Below are positions 7,443 to 16,478 of a stretch of DNA of 32,137 nt, piece after piece; the first letter of the stretch is position 1; each line of letters begins with the position of its first letter. The position numbers were made by a program, and so were the translations under genes. The notes beneath the pieces were generated by a model, which saw only the letters and a program-made list of their open reading frames with translations, did not search any database and was not told where the DNA came from. Source of the stretch: an uncultured Pseudomonadota bacterium (lineage in GTDB: Bacteria > Pseudomonadota > Gammaproteobacteria > Methylococcales > Methylomonadaceae); the NCBI GenBank assembly GCA_903848905.1, contig CAINHP010000224.1, forward strand, positions 1-32,137, given 5' to 3'.

Positions 7443-8168
7443 TTAAAGCATCGATTTTGCAATTAATGCTAAACCGGCTAAAAAGAGAAAAATGGCAAAA
7501 ATACGGCTGTATTTTTCATTGTCGATATTGCCATAAAGTGTTTCTTCAATAAATAAAAATGTCAACATGCCTACTTGCACGAGTGCAGCCTTGGTGCTGT
7601 AGGCAATGGTAAATTCCGTTTGCATGACAAGTAGTGTGAGAAGTTGAAATACAGCAAATACAGCGTAACAAGCTGCTGCAGTTACGCGTGTCGTATCTTT
7701 GGGGTGGTTTTTGCTGTAAATCATGACAGTTAAAAGTGAGCCCCCTAAATTACTGACGCCATGAATTAATCCCGTCACTACAAGATATAAGCGCTCAAAT
7801 TTTACGATAGATTGCAGGGCGCTTTCCATTTTTGGCAGAAAACTTTTAATGGCAACCAGTAGTAAAAATAGGCCCATGACAAAGCCAACATTGATTTTTA
7901 CGGACGCGATCAATGCCAAACAAAGCACAATAAATGGAACACAGTAGCGCATTACATTTTTAAAAAAATCACGGTCAACATAATCAACGTGTTTCACCAC
8001 TTGCAATAAACTGATTGCAATGGAAATGGGCAGTACAATACCGAGGGCATCAACAAAACTGTATCCAAGTAGCAGTAGGGCAGGCGTGCCAAAAAGTAAC
8101 ATTCCTACGCCAAAAATGGATTGAATGGTGGCTGTAACGAGAATGGTGAGCAGTATATCTATGGGCAT
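7443..8168 (-). CDS. TSUP (TauE/SafE) family permease
   Basis: 241 aa, almost all hydrophobic, with about eight predicted membrane segments. The opening VTATIQSIFGVGMLLFGTPALLLLGYSF and the mid-protein GLIHGVSNLGGSLLTV are the two repeated signature regions of the TSUP family, whose characterised members move sulfite, sulfoacetate or other organosulfur anions across the inner membrane. Substrate is not predictable. Shine-Dalgarno AGGGA lies about 9 nt before the ATG. It lies between the UDG gene (47 nt) and rimI (48 nt) on the same strand, an uncommon insertion between two genes that are often adjacent. Confidence 0.85.
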   Translation of the reverse strand: MPIDILLTILVTATIQSIFGVGMLLFGTPALLLLGYSFVDALGIVLPISIAISLLQVVKHVDYVDRDFFKNVMRYCVPFIVLCLALIASVKINVGFVMGLFLLLVAIKSFLPKMESALQSIVKFERLYLVVTGLIHGVSNLGGSLLTVMIYSKNHPKDTTRVTAAACYAVFAVFQLLTLLVMQTEFTIAYSTKAALVQVGMLTFLFIEETLYGNIDNEKYSRIFAIFLFLAGLALIAKSML

Positions 8169-8215
8169 TGGGTTTTCCCTATTGTCATGGTATTTCTTTA
8201 ATGGTAATTGAACAT

Positions 8216-8911
8216 TTATTCGTGTTTTTTAAATACTTCTAAAGCAAATTGCAAATCTTGCCATGCTTTGCTTTTTTCAATAGGTGAGCACAACATATAG
8301 TTAGGACCATAAACGGTAATTAACGGTTTTTGTTGAAATTGATGAATTTGTCCTCGTAGGTTTTCGATTGAGTCCGTTTTTTCTAAAAGTGTTTGCGCAG
8401 AGACTTGCCCTAAAGTTATAATCATTTTAGGGTTAATCAACGCAATTTGTCGATGTAAATAATCACGGCAAGCATGAATTTCATCAACGTGTGGATTGCG
8501 ATTATCGGGTAATCTACATTTTAGAATGTTGGTAATAAACACTTCTTCTCGAGTTAATTGCATCGCGCGGAGCATTTCAGTTAATAAATTGCCTTCCTCG
8601 CCGATAAAGGGGGTTCCGTGAAAATCTTCTTCTTGTCCAGGTGCTTCACCAATAAACATCCATTTCGCGTTCGGGTTACCTTCACCAAATACCGTTTGTT
8701 TTCGTGTGGTACATAATATGCACTGTTCACATTGTATGACTTGATTGCGAAGCGCTTCCCATGAATCAAGAGGTAAAGCGTCTTCATTCGCGCTTGAGGG
8801 TGGTAATGAAATCTCAGTAATAGTAGCGCGTGTCTCGTTGATACGCGATTGCCAAACAGTGATGCCGAGGGCATTGAGGTAGTGTAAGCGTGTGTTTTCA
8901 GAGATTGCCAT
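8216..8911 (-). CDS. Family 4 (Fe-S) uracil-DNA glycosylase with altered second catalytic motif
   Basis: 231 aa from the ATG at 8911; the track start at 8938 is a TTG adding nine residues. Family 4 UDGs excise uracil from DNA and carry a [4Fe-4S] cluster. Visible: cluster cysteines in CEQCILC, then TNILKCR and HACRDYL; the catalytic loop [22 protein letters not shown]; and [13 protein letters not shown]. The extra N-terminal region (about 60 aa) before the core is common in gammaproteobacterial homologues. At the second motif, where the family has HPSxLLR or HPAYLLR, this protein reads [10 protein letters not shown], so the histidine is replaced by glycine (checked in the DNA). The downstream KSKAWQDL is normal. 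First gene of the UDG-TSUP-rimI unit; divergent from the PAS gene. Confidence 0.9.
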   Translation of the reverse strand: MAISENTRLHYLNALGITVWQSRINETRATITEISLPPSSANEDALPLDSWEALRNQVIQCEQCILCTTRKQTVFGEGNPNAKWMFIGEAPGQEEDFHGTPFIGEEGNLLTEMLRAMQLTREEVFITNILKCRLPDNRNPHVDEIHACRDYLHRQIALINPKMIITLGQVSAQTLLEKTDSIENLRGQIHQFQQKPLITVYGPNYMLCSPIEKSKAWQDLQFALEVFKKHE

Positions 8912-9008
8912 AGTTAATACAATAGAAAAAGCCGTCAAAATAGTGACTATTATAGCGATTAATTACTTAGACGAATCATTAAAAAAGTTACCTTTATGTT
9001 CAATTCAA

Positions 9009-9036
9009 ATTTACCTGTAATTCTGTTATGGTAAAT
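9009..9036. repeat. Inverted repeat ATTTACC-N14-GGTAAAT upstream of the PAS gene
   Basis: Perfect 7-bp arms (9009-9015 and 9030-9036) about 40 nt before the PAS-gene start, flanked by further partial symmetry (TTCAATT at 8999 and AATTGAA at 9043). A possible operator in the UDG/PAS divergent region; no known box was recognised. Confidence 0.35.
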
Positions 9037-9076
9037 AACCTCAAATTGAAAACAACAAAACTGTTTAATTTATATC

Positions 9077-9607
9077 ATGAAAAATAAAAATATTATCCCA
9101 ACAGACAAAGAGCGCTTTATGCGTGAACATGATTTTATCGTGTCTAAAACTGATTTAACTGGCCGCATTATTTATGGTAATGAAATTTTTATCGAGTTTT
9201 CAGGTTATGAAGAACATGAACTATTAGGGAGTCAACATAACGTTGTTCGCCATCCCGATATGCCACGCTTAGTATTTAAAATGCTGTGGGATTATTTGAC
9301 GGAAGATAAAGAAATTTTTGCTTTTGTAAAAAATATTTCAAAAGATGGGAGTTTTTATTGGGTTTTTACGCATGCTGCACCTATTTTGAATGAAAAAAAG
9401 CAAAAAATCGGTTACACCTCTGTGCGTCGAACGCCAAATCCTAAAGCAATTCCTATTGTTGCCGATCTATACAAGATGATGTTGAATGCTGAAAGACAAG
9501 CGGGCGCGAAAAATGCGATGACGGCTTCTGGCGATGTGTTAAATAAGGTATTACAGGAAAAAGGCGTAACTTATGATGAGCTTATCAATGTTCTTCAAGC
9601 ACTTTAA
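9077..9607 (+). CDS. Aer-type PAS domain protein (sensor half of a split energy-taxis receptor)
   Basis: 176 aa. Residues 17-125 are a PAS domain of the Aer class: KTDLTGRIIYGNEIFIEFSGY, HNVVRHPDMPRLVFKMLWDYL, FVKNISKDGSFYWVF and IGYTSVRRTP closely follow the E. coli Aer N-terminus, which holds FAD and senses the electron-transport state. A helical stretch (about 126-176) follows and the protein ends without membrane helices or a signalling domain. The transducer is instead the next ORF, which starts 35 nt before this stop codon in another frame. This is the arrangement of Campylobacter CetB (PAS) and CetA (transducer). FAD as the cofactor is inferred from family resemblance. Confidence 0.88.
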   Translation: MKNKNIIPTDKERFMREHDFIVSKTDLTGRIIYGNEIFIEFSGYEEHELLGSQHNVVRHPDMPRLVFKMLWDYLTEDKEIFAFVKNISKDGSFYWVFTHAAPILNEKKQKIGYTSVRRTPNPKAIPIVADLYKMMLNAERQAGAKNAMTASGDVLNKVLQEKGVTYDELINVLQAL

Positions 9608-11219
9608 AGTCAAAGAATCCATTGCTCAAGCAGCGATGACGTTTCTTTGGAGTGGGTCGTTAATTTACATTTGGATGATCAGTGTCAATTGGCTTATTCC
9701 GGCTTGTTTAACGATAGGGGCGGTAATTGTTGTTTTTATTTGGCAGTTTTCGCGCAAAGATGACAAGGTATTATTGACTCAGTTGCTCAATGCCAGCGAT
9801 GAATGGCGTAAAGGTAAAGTTCATGTGCGCATTACGCAAATAGGGGGTAAAAAAAATGAACTACAGCAATTATCGTGGGCGTTAAATGATTTGATGGATC
9901 AAGTCGAGACGGCTCAAGTAGATATGTATTACTCGATGGCGTATGTGACGTATGGTGATTTTACTCGTCGTAGCTACCCAGCTGGTCTGCACGGTGGTTT
10001 TGCTCAGGCTTCAACGCGACTTAACGCATTAACAAAAGTTTTATCATCGACAACTACTGGCATCAATGAATTGATGCGGGCATTAAATTCAGGTGATTTT
10101 AACAAAACAGTGAATGTGAGTGTGCGAGGGGAATACGGGCACGCTATTGAAAATGCAACTCAAGCGATGCGGACTATGCAAACGCTAATGAATAACATTG
10201 GTGAGGTGATGGGGCGAGTTGCTCAAGGGGATATCAGTGAGCGTGTTGAAGCGACTGCTCAAGGGGACTTTGCGACACTCAAAGAAAATATTAATTTATC
10301 ACTTGATGCGCTTGAAGGGAGTTTGAATGATATTTCACTTGTTTCTACTGCGCTTGCACATGGGGATTTAACGCTTAATATTGAGAAAGAGTACCCTGGA
10401 ACATTTGGCGAAGTGCTTTCGGGAATGAATCGCACGGTTGAAAATTTAAAAGTATTGGTTGGGGAAATTAAAGATTCAAGTGAAATAATTGAAGTAGCGG
10501 CAAAAGAAATTTCGATGGGGAATTTTGATTTATCTAATCGGACGGAGGCGCAGGCGCATAGCTTAGAAGAGACGGCCGCGAATATGTCTGAATTCACCTG
10601 CACAATTGAGCAAAACAGTCAAAATGCCAATCGCGCAAACGAATTAGCCCACGCGTCATCAATGATTGTGCGTAATGGGGTGACAGCGGTTAGTCAAGTT
10701 GTTCAAACGATGGAAGGTATTAATGATTCATCGAGAAAAATTGTTGATATTATCTCGGTGATCGATGGAATTGCGTTTCAAACGAATATTTTGGCGCTTA
10801 ATGCCGCAGTTGAAGCCGCGCGAGCGGGTGAACAAGGTCGAGGTTTTGCGGTAGTTGCAACGGAGGTGCGTAATTTAGCACAACGTGCAGCGGCGGCAGC
10901 AGGTGAGATTAAACATTTGATTGGCGATTCGGTTGATAAAGTTCAAGAGGGAAGTTATCTTGTCGCAAAAGCAGGGAAGACGATGGAGGAAATTTTAAGT
11001 TCTATTCAGAGTGTGACCAATACGATTACCGAAATTACCGTGGCATCCAATGAACAATCATTGGGGATTAATCAAGTGAATGAAGCGCTTCACAATATGG
11101 ATGAAGTCACGCAGCAAAATGCCGCACTGGTTGAGCAGGCAACCTCAGCAGCGCAATCCCTTGAGCAACAAACGCAAAATTTATCTGCAACTATTGCGAA
11201 CTTTAAATTAACATTATAA
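9573..11219 (+). CDS. Methyl-accepting chemotaxis protein (membrane transducer half of the split Aer system)
   Basis: 548 aa. Two closely spaced membrane segments (about 16-60) with virtually no periplasmic domain, then HAMP and HAMP-like repeats (about 60-310, e.g. GRVAQGDISERVEATAQGDF and ALAHGDLTLNIEKEYPGTFG), then the long antiparallel signalling hairpin. The CheA/CheW-binding tip is canonical: DGIAFQTNILALNAAVEAAR followed by AGEQGRGFAVVATEVRNLAQ. No C-terminal CheR/CheB-docking pentapeptide (NWETF type) is seen. With no external sensor it should take its signal from the overlapping PAS protein, as in CetA/CetB. Start: ATG 9573 has AAGG about 9 nt upstream; ATGs at 9576 and 9588 are alternatives. 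Confidence 0.93.
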   Translation: MMSLSMFFKHFKVKESIAQAAMTFLWSGSLIYIWMISVNWLIPACLTIGAVIVVFIWQFSRKDDKVLLTQLLNASDEWRKGKVHVRITQIGGKKNELQQLSWALNDLMDQVETAQVDMYYSMAYVTYGDFTRRSYPAGLHGGFAQASTRLNALTKVLSSTTTGINELMRALNSGDFNKTVNVSVRGEYGHAIENATQAMRTMQTLMNNIGEVMGRVAQGDISERVEATAQGDFATLKENINLSLDALEGSLNDISLVSTALAHGDLTLNIEKEYPGTFGEVLSGMNRTVENLKVLVGEIKDSSEIIEVAAKEISMGNFDLSNRTEAQAHSLEETAANMSEFTCTIEQNSQNANRANELAHASSMIVRNGVTAVSQVVQTMEGINDSSRKIVDIISVIDGIAFQTNILALNAAVEAARAGEQGRGFAVVATEVRNLAQRAAAAAGEIKHLIGDSVDKVQEGSYLVAKAGKTMEEILSSIQSVTNTITEITVASNEQSLGINQVNEALHNMDEVTQQNAALVEQATSAAQSLEQQTQNLSATIANFKLTL

Positions 11220-11519
11220 ATTGATTGTATTACAAAAAATTACTTTCAATATGCGATAAAGCGCGGCAATTAGGGCGAATTTTTGAGTGTTGTTCTAATT
11301 TCGCGCTAATTTGATAATATTTTTTTATCGTGAGACAGCCGTTAAATTTATTATTTTTAAATTATCCCTTGTTTTGTATTACCATTATTTGCAGTGAGTG
11401 GTTATAATTAAGGAAAATGTAATTTTCAACTCAATTCCCCTAATCGTTATTTTGATTACTCAACTATCCATAAATATGTGTAAAAATCTTCATTCGTGGT
11501 GTTGGGGATTCAAATCATC
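11220..11519. other. Intergenic region between the MCP and PBP genes
   Basis: 300 nt, AT-rich, with no convincing ORF on either strand. It holds one imperfect inverted repeat (GCGCGGCAATTAG at 11261-11273, CTAATTTCGCGC at 11295-11306, about 21-nt loop) that could end the MCP transcript, followed by AT-rich DNA. It presumably carries the promoter of the PBP gene, but no -35/-10 pair stands out. Confidence 0.4.
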
Positions 11520-14500
11520 ATGAAAAAAAATCGACGTATACTTTCTCGATTACTATTTGTCTATATTTTATTTAGCTGGCTTGGTATTATCGGGATTATT
11601 GCTAAATTGGGTTACAGTGAAATTCAGACCTCTAAATATCAAGCGTATTATTTAAGTGAAATTAGTAAACAATTAAGTTTTAAGCTTGAAAATAAGCCGA
11701 GTGATGCGATTCGATATCCAACGCATGGGCCTTATGATCAACGATTAGGCTATACCTTGCTGTCAAATCAAATTGATCGATTGCAGAAAGCAGGTTTTGG
11801 CGTGAGTGCGCAAGCAAGTTTGTCACCCATGATGTTGTCTTTAATGGATGAATATGGGTTATTCCCACTTTATCACGAAAAAAATCAAGCAGGTTTGCGA
11901 TTAGTTGACGAAAGGGAAAATCCTTTATTTACGGCTGTGTATCCTACTTATGGCTATCCCAGTTTCGATGATATTCCACCCATTATTTTGCACACACTGC
12001 TTTTTATTGAAAATCGTGAATTACTCGATGAAAAATATAAAAGTGTAAATCCCGCTGTTGAATGGGAGCGTTTAGGTTTTGCTGTGTTGCAAATGATGGC
12101 AAAAAAACTAGGTGCTGATGTGAATGTCCCAGGTGGCAGTACACTCGCCACGCAGCTTGAGAAATATCGTCATTCGCCTAATGGCTACACAGAATCGATT
12201 GTTGAAAAAATACGTCAAATGGCAAGCGCGTCAATTCGTGCTTATCTTTTAGGCGCAGATACCCGTCAAATGCGTCGTCAAATTGCACTTGCCTATTTAA
12301 ATACGATGCCGCTAGCTGCCTCTGAAAAATCAGGTGAGGTTCATGGTTTGGGTGATGGGTTGGTTTCTTGGTTTGGTGCAGACTTTAAAGAAACGAATCA
12401 GATACTTGCAGAGCAGGCTATCAAGACTCCAAATCCTTCGCCTGAACAAGCTAAAGCGTATCGTGAAGTGCTGAGTATTTTGCTTTCACAGCGTCGTCCA
12501 ACGTATTTGCTCGGCGCAGGTTATGATGCGCTTCAAAATTTAACTGACAGTTATTTGCGTTTGCTTGCTAATCAAGGCGTTATTTCATCAGAATTGCGTG
12601 ACGCTGCGTTGGCTATTAAGCTTGAGCGTGTTCCCAAAAGTAGTTCACATTATATATTTGTCACTGAGCAAAAAACTCAAAACGTTCTACGTGCGCGCTT
12701 AGCTCAAAATCTTGGTGTTAAGACAAATTACGATTTGGATCGTTTAGATTTGACAGTGAAAACAACGCTTAATTACGACGTTCAAAAACAAGTCAACATA
12801 GCACTGCGTAAATTAAGTGATTCTGCAAATGCGAGAGCAGCGGGTTTGTTTGGCGAACGCATGCTCAATCCAGACACGGATTTAAATCCTATTATTTACA
12901 GTTTGATGCTCTTTGAGCGCAGCGATCAAGGTAATTTACTGCGAATTCAAACGGATAATTACGATCAACCGCTTGATATTAATGAAGGTATTCGCCTTGA
13001 TTTAGGTTCTACGGCTAAATTGCGTACCTTAGTGCATTATTTAGAATTGGTAGCCGATATTTACCAGGTTTATCAAGGGCAATCACCGCAGGATTTAGCA
13101 AAAGTCGAATTACATCCACGCGATTATTTATCAGCGTGGGTGATTGAGCAACTTCGGGCACGACCTAAGATGACGGTTGAGGATATTCTCAATCAATCGC
13201 TTGAACGCCAATATTCTGCTAGTCCGGCTGAGTATTTTTACACGGGCGGTGGGGTACATCATTTTAATAATTTTACAGATGATGATGATTTTAAAGTTAT
13301 GACGGTGCGTGATGGGTTGCGAAATTCAGTTAACTTGGTGTTCATTCGAATGATGCGTGATTTAACGTATCATCATTTGTATAAACCTGAAGGAATTGCG
13401 CGTTGGCTGGAAAGTCCCGATGATAATAAGCGAAAAGAATATTTAACCCGTTTTGCGGACAGAGAAGGTTTGGTGTATTTGCGTCGTTTTTATTCCAAAT
13501 ACAAAGGAAAAAATACGGACGATAATTTAGAAACGCTAACGCAAAAAGTCTTTGCAAAACCTTCGCGTTTAACAATGCTCTACGAATCGATTTATCCCGA
13601 TCGTGATGTGCAGTCGCTTACTACTTATTTGCAAGAGCATTTACCCGCCACTGTGCTTGCAAATGAAAACATTGATACGTTGTTTTATAAATATTCATCT
13701 GAAAACTTTGATCTTCAAGATCAAGGGTATATAACAAAAGTACATCCGCTAGAACTTTGGATGGTGCAGTATTTATCTAAGCACCCTAATGCAACCCGTG
13801 ACGAAGTTATCGCAGCCAGTGTTGATGAGCGTCAGAATGTCTATCTTTGGTTATTTAAAAATATGCATCACTACGCGCAACAGCGTCGTATTATGACGCT
13901 TTTAGAGGATGATGCCTTTAAGCAAATTCATGATGCATGGGAGCGTCTAGGTTATCCTTTCGCATCGCTAACACCTTCTTATGCTACGGCCATTGGTGCA
14001 TCAGGTGATCGCCCAGCTGCATTGGCTGAGTTAATGGGTATTATTAACAACGATGGAATACGTTTGCCTGCTGTGCGCTTTTCACATTTGCATTATGCTA
14101 AGGCAACGCCTTATGAAACTATCTTAGATAAAACCCCCGAAACAGGGCAGCAAGTTCTGTTGCCTGAAGTAGCTCATGCAGCTCGTAGTGCGCTTATTGG
14201 TGTCGTTGTAAATGGAACAGCGGGTCGGTTAAACGGTGTCTATAAAGATGAAAACGGTAAGCCATTAGCTGTAGGCGGTAAAACAGGAACAGGTGATCAC
14301 CGCAAAGAAAAATGGGGAGCAGGGGGGCAATTGATTGAATCTAAATTTGTTAGTCGCGCTGCAACGTTTACTTTCTTTTTGGGTGATCGGTTTTTTGGTG
14401 TTATCACGGCTTATGTAACCGGCGATAATGCGGAAAGTTACCATTTTACCAGTTCGTTGCCGGTACAAATTTTAAAATTTTTAGAACCTACACTCTCACC

Positions 14501-14579
14501 ACTACTTTATAAAAGTAATTTAAAATCAACGCCCATGGCTCAAGTATTAGACTCTAATGAAACTAAAAATATGCGATGA
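11520..14579 (+). CDS. Class A penicillin-binding protein (GT51 transglycosylase + transpeptidase) with a large insertion
   Basis: 1019 aa from the ATG at 11520 (the track begins at an upstream GTG). One N-terminal membrane anchor (about 9-27). The glycosyltransferase 51 domain follows: HTLLFIENRELLD with the catalytic Glu (EN in place of the usual ED), then GGSTLATQLEKYRHSPNGYT and QIALAYLNTMPLA. The transpeptidase domain has all three motifs: STAK (about 496), SVN (about 603) and KTGTG (about 920). These enzymes polymerise and crosslink peptidoglycan in the periplasm. SxN to KTG is about 317 residues, far more than the roughly 130-190 of E. coli PBP1b or PBP1a; the excess is a charged, helical, tyrosine-rich segment (about 620-815). 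It is a paralogue-type aPBP, not clearly PBP1a, 1b or 1c. No partner gene is adjacent. Confidence 0.88.
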   Translation: MKKNRRILSRLLFVYILFSWLGIIGIIAKLGYSEIQTSKYQAYYLSEISKQLSFKLENKPSDAIRYPTHGPYDQRLGYTLLSNQIDRLQKAGFGVSAQASLSPMMLSLMDEYGLFPLYHEKNQAGLRLVDERENPLFTAVYPTYGYPSFDDIPPIILHTLLFIENRELLDEKYKSVNPAVEWERLGFAVLQMMAKKLGADVNVPGGSTLATQLEKYRHSPNGYTESIVEKIRQMASASIRAYLLGADTRQMRRQIALAYLNTMPLAASEKSGEVHGLGDGLVSWFGADFKETNQILAEQAIKTPNPSPEQAKAYREVLSILLSQRRPTYLLGAGYDALQNLTDSYLRLLANQGVISSELRDAALAIKLERVPKSSSHYIFVTEQKTQNVLRARLAQNLGVKTNYDLDRLDLTVKTTLNYDVQKQVNIALRKLSDSANARAAGLFGERMLNPDTDLNPIIYSLMLFERSDQGNLLRIQTDNYDQPLDINEGIRLDLGSTAKLRTLVHYLELVADIYQVYQGQSPQDLAKVELHPRDYLSAWVIEQLRARPKMTVEDILNQSLERQYSASPAEYFYTGGGVHHFNNFTDDDDFKVMTVRDGLRNSVNLVFIRMMRDLTYHHLYKPEGIARWLESPDDNKRKEYLTRFADREGLVYLRRFYSKYKGKNTDDNLETLTQKVFAKPSRLTMLYESIYPDRDVQSLTTYLQEHLPATVLANENIDTLFYKYSSENFDLQDQGYITKVHPLELWMVQYLSKHPNATRDEVIAASVDERQNVYLWLFKNMHHYAQQRRIMTLLEDDAFKQIHDAWERLGYPFASLTPSYATAIGASGDRPAALAELMGIINNDGIRLPAVRFSHLHYAKATPYETILDKTPETGQQVLLPEVAHAARSALIGVVVNGTAGRLNGVYKDENGKPLAVGGKTGTGDHRKEKWGAGGQLIESKFVSRAATFTFFLGDRFFGVITAYVTGDNAESYHFTSSLPVQILKFLEPTLSPLLYKSNLKSTPMAQVLDSNETKNMR

Positions 14580-14646
14580 CAAAAATCATCAGTTTATTTT
14601 ATGCTATGCTACGCACAATAATTTTTACATTTTTTATTTTTGATTT

Positions 14647-15279
14647 ATGCGAACACGCCTTAAGATTTGTGGTTTTACCAATGTGGAAGAAGCTGTTTAT
14701 GCAGCCAATTTAGGTGTTGATGCGATTGGATTAGTTTTTTACGCATCAAGTCCACGTCATGTGTCGGTAGAAACGGCTCTTGAAATAACAAAAGCGCTAC
14801 CGCCATTTGTTTCAGTTGTCGGATTATTTGTGAATGCACAAGAACAATATATTCGTGATGTGATGTGTCAAGTTCCATTGGACTATTTGCAATTCCATGG
14901 GGATGAATTAGCGGCCGATTGTCGTATTTATAATAAACCATACTTTAAAGCGGTTAGCATGAAAAAGGGGCTTGATTTCGACGTTTTATATGAAGAATAT
15001 CACGATGCAGTCGCTTTACTATTGGATGCGTATCATCCAAATGCTAGAGGCGGAATGGGGAGTGTATTTGATTGGGATTTAATACCTAAAGAACGCAGTT
15101 TACCTGTTATTTTAGCAGGTGGATTAAGTTCTAAAAACATAAAGCGCGCTATCAAAACTGTAATGCCATATGCCGTAGATGTCAGTAGCGGTGTAGAATT
15201 ATATCAAGGTCATAAAGACATCGTTAAAATGACCGCATTTACACAACAAGTACAAGAAGGTGACCGAGAAACACTATGA
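14647..15279 (+). CDS. trpF: Phosphoribosylanthranilate isomerase TrpF
   Basis: 210 aa, full length. Converts N-(5-phosphoribosyl)anthranilate to the 1-deoxyribulose form in tryptophan synthesis. A (beta/alpha)8 barrel with the usual marks: [11 protein letters not shown] with the catalytic Cys, [43 protein letters not shown] with the catalytic Asp, [10 protein letters not shown] and AVDVSSGVE. It begins the trpFBA-accD-folC-dedD run and overlaps trpB by 4 nt (ATGA). No Trp-rich leader peptide or attenuator was seen in the 67 nt upstream, and no clear Shine-Dalgarno. Confidence 0.97.
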   Translation: MRTRLKICGFTNVEEAVYAANLGVDAIGLVFYASSPRHVSVETALEITKALPPFVSVVGLFVNAQEQYIRDVMCQVPLDYLQFHGDELAADCRIYNKPYFKAVSMKKGLDFDVLYEEYHDAVALLLDAYHPNARGGMGSVFDWDLIPKERSLPVILAGGLSSKNIKRAIKTVMPYAVDVSSGVELYQGHKDIVKMTAFTQQVQEGDRETL

Positions 15280-16478
15280 CCGAAAAATATAACATGCCCG
15301 ACGCTCGAGGACATTTTGGCGTTTATGGCGGCATTTTTGTCGCTGAAACTCTCATGCCAGCAATAGAGGAACTCAATACAGCTTATCAGCATTATATGCA
15401 AGATCCGGATTTTATTGCCGAATTAGATAAGGATTTGCAGTATTATGTTGGTCGTCCTTCACCGCTTTATCATGCGGAGCGTTGGAGTCAAAAACTCGGT
15501 GGCGCACAAATTTATTTGAAACGTGAAGATTTAAATCACACGGGTTCACATAAAATAAATAATACGGTCGGGCAAGCTTTGTTAGCGAAACGCATGGGTA
15601 AAACCCGTATCATCGCAGAAACTGGCGCAGGGCAACACGGTGTTGCAACGGCGACTGTGGCTGCGCGTTTAGGTCTTGAATGCGTCATTTATATGGGTGC
15701 TGTTGATGTGGCACGTCAATCACTAAATGTTTATCGTATGAAATTGCTTGGCGCAACAGTGGTTGCAGTGGAATCTGGTTCAAAAACATTGAAAGATGCA
15801 CTTAATGAAGCGTTGCGCGACTGGGTGACTAATATTGACGATACATTTTACATTATCGGAACAGTTGCAGGTCCCCATCCCTATCCAGCGATGGTAAGAG
15901 ATTTTCAAGCCATTTTAGGTCGTGAAGCACGGGCACAATGTTTAGCGCAAGCTGGAAAATTACCCGACGCGCTTGTAGCGTGTGTAGGTGGTGGTTCGAA
16001 CGCGATGGGTTTGTTTTATCCTTTTATTGATGATGCAAGTGTAAAGTTAATAGGCGTCGAAGCCGCTGGTGATGGCGTTGAAACAGGTCGTCACTCTGCT
16101 CCTTTATGCGCAGGTCGCCCTGGCGTTCTGCATGGTAATCGTACTTATTTGATGTCGGATGATGACGGTGAAATTATTGAAACACATTCAATTTCTGCTG
16201 GGCTTGATTATCCCGGTGTGGGTCCTGAACACGCATGGCTAAAAGATTCGGGTCGTGCACAATATGTCAATATTACAGATGATGAAGCATTGGGGGGGTT
16301 TTATGCCCTAACCCGCATGGAAGGGATTATTCCCGCTTTAGAAACAAGTCATGCGACGGCCTATATATTAAAGCTTGCACCTACAATGAAAAAAGACGAA
16401 ATCATCATTGTCAATTTATCAGGGCGTGGCGATAAAGATATGCAAACTATGGCAAAACGAGAAGGAATTGAATTATGA
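15276..16478 (+). CDS. trpB: Tryptophan synthase beta chain TrpB
   Basis: 400 aa, the PLP enzyme that joins indole and serine to make tryptophan in the TrpA2B2 complex. Visible: the PLP lysine in [23 protein letters not shown], the phosphate-binding GGGSNAMG, and [12 protein letters not shown] near the end. Normal length (E. coli 397 aa), belonging to the main TrpB1 class that works with TrpA. Overlaps both trpF and trpA by 4 nt, so translation is probably coupled. Confidence 0.98.
   Translation: MTEKYNMPDARGHFGVYGGIFVAETLMPAIEELNTAYQHYMQDPDFIAELDKDLQYYVGRPSPLYHAERWSQKLGGAQIYLKREDLNHTGSHKINNTVGQALLAKRMGKTRIIAETGAGQHGVATATVAARLGLECVIYMGAVDVARQSLNVYRMKLLGATVVAVESGSKTLKDALNEALRDWVTNIDDTFYIIGTVAGPHPYPAMVRDFQAILGREARAQCLAQAGKLPDALVACVGGGSNAMGLFYPFIDDASVKLIGVEAAGDGVETGRHSAPLCAGRPGVLHGNRTYLMSDDDGEIIETHSISAGLDYPGVGPEHAWLKDSGRAQYVNITDDEALGGFYALTRMEGIIPALETSHATAYILKLAPTMKKDEIIIVNLSGRGDKDMQTMAKREGIEL

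Noticed and set aside
8581-8874. 97-aa minus-strand ORF inside the UDG gene
   Set aside because: Different frame of the same DNA; the UDG frame carries the conserved motifs.
10259-10603. 114-aa antisense ORF in the MCP gene
   Set aside because: Serine-rich antisense of a repetitive coiled-coil gene; no start signal.
14580-14646. Possible trp attenuator before trpF
   Set aside because: The gap is only 67 nt, with no Trp-rich leader ORF and no competing hairpins.
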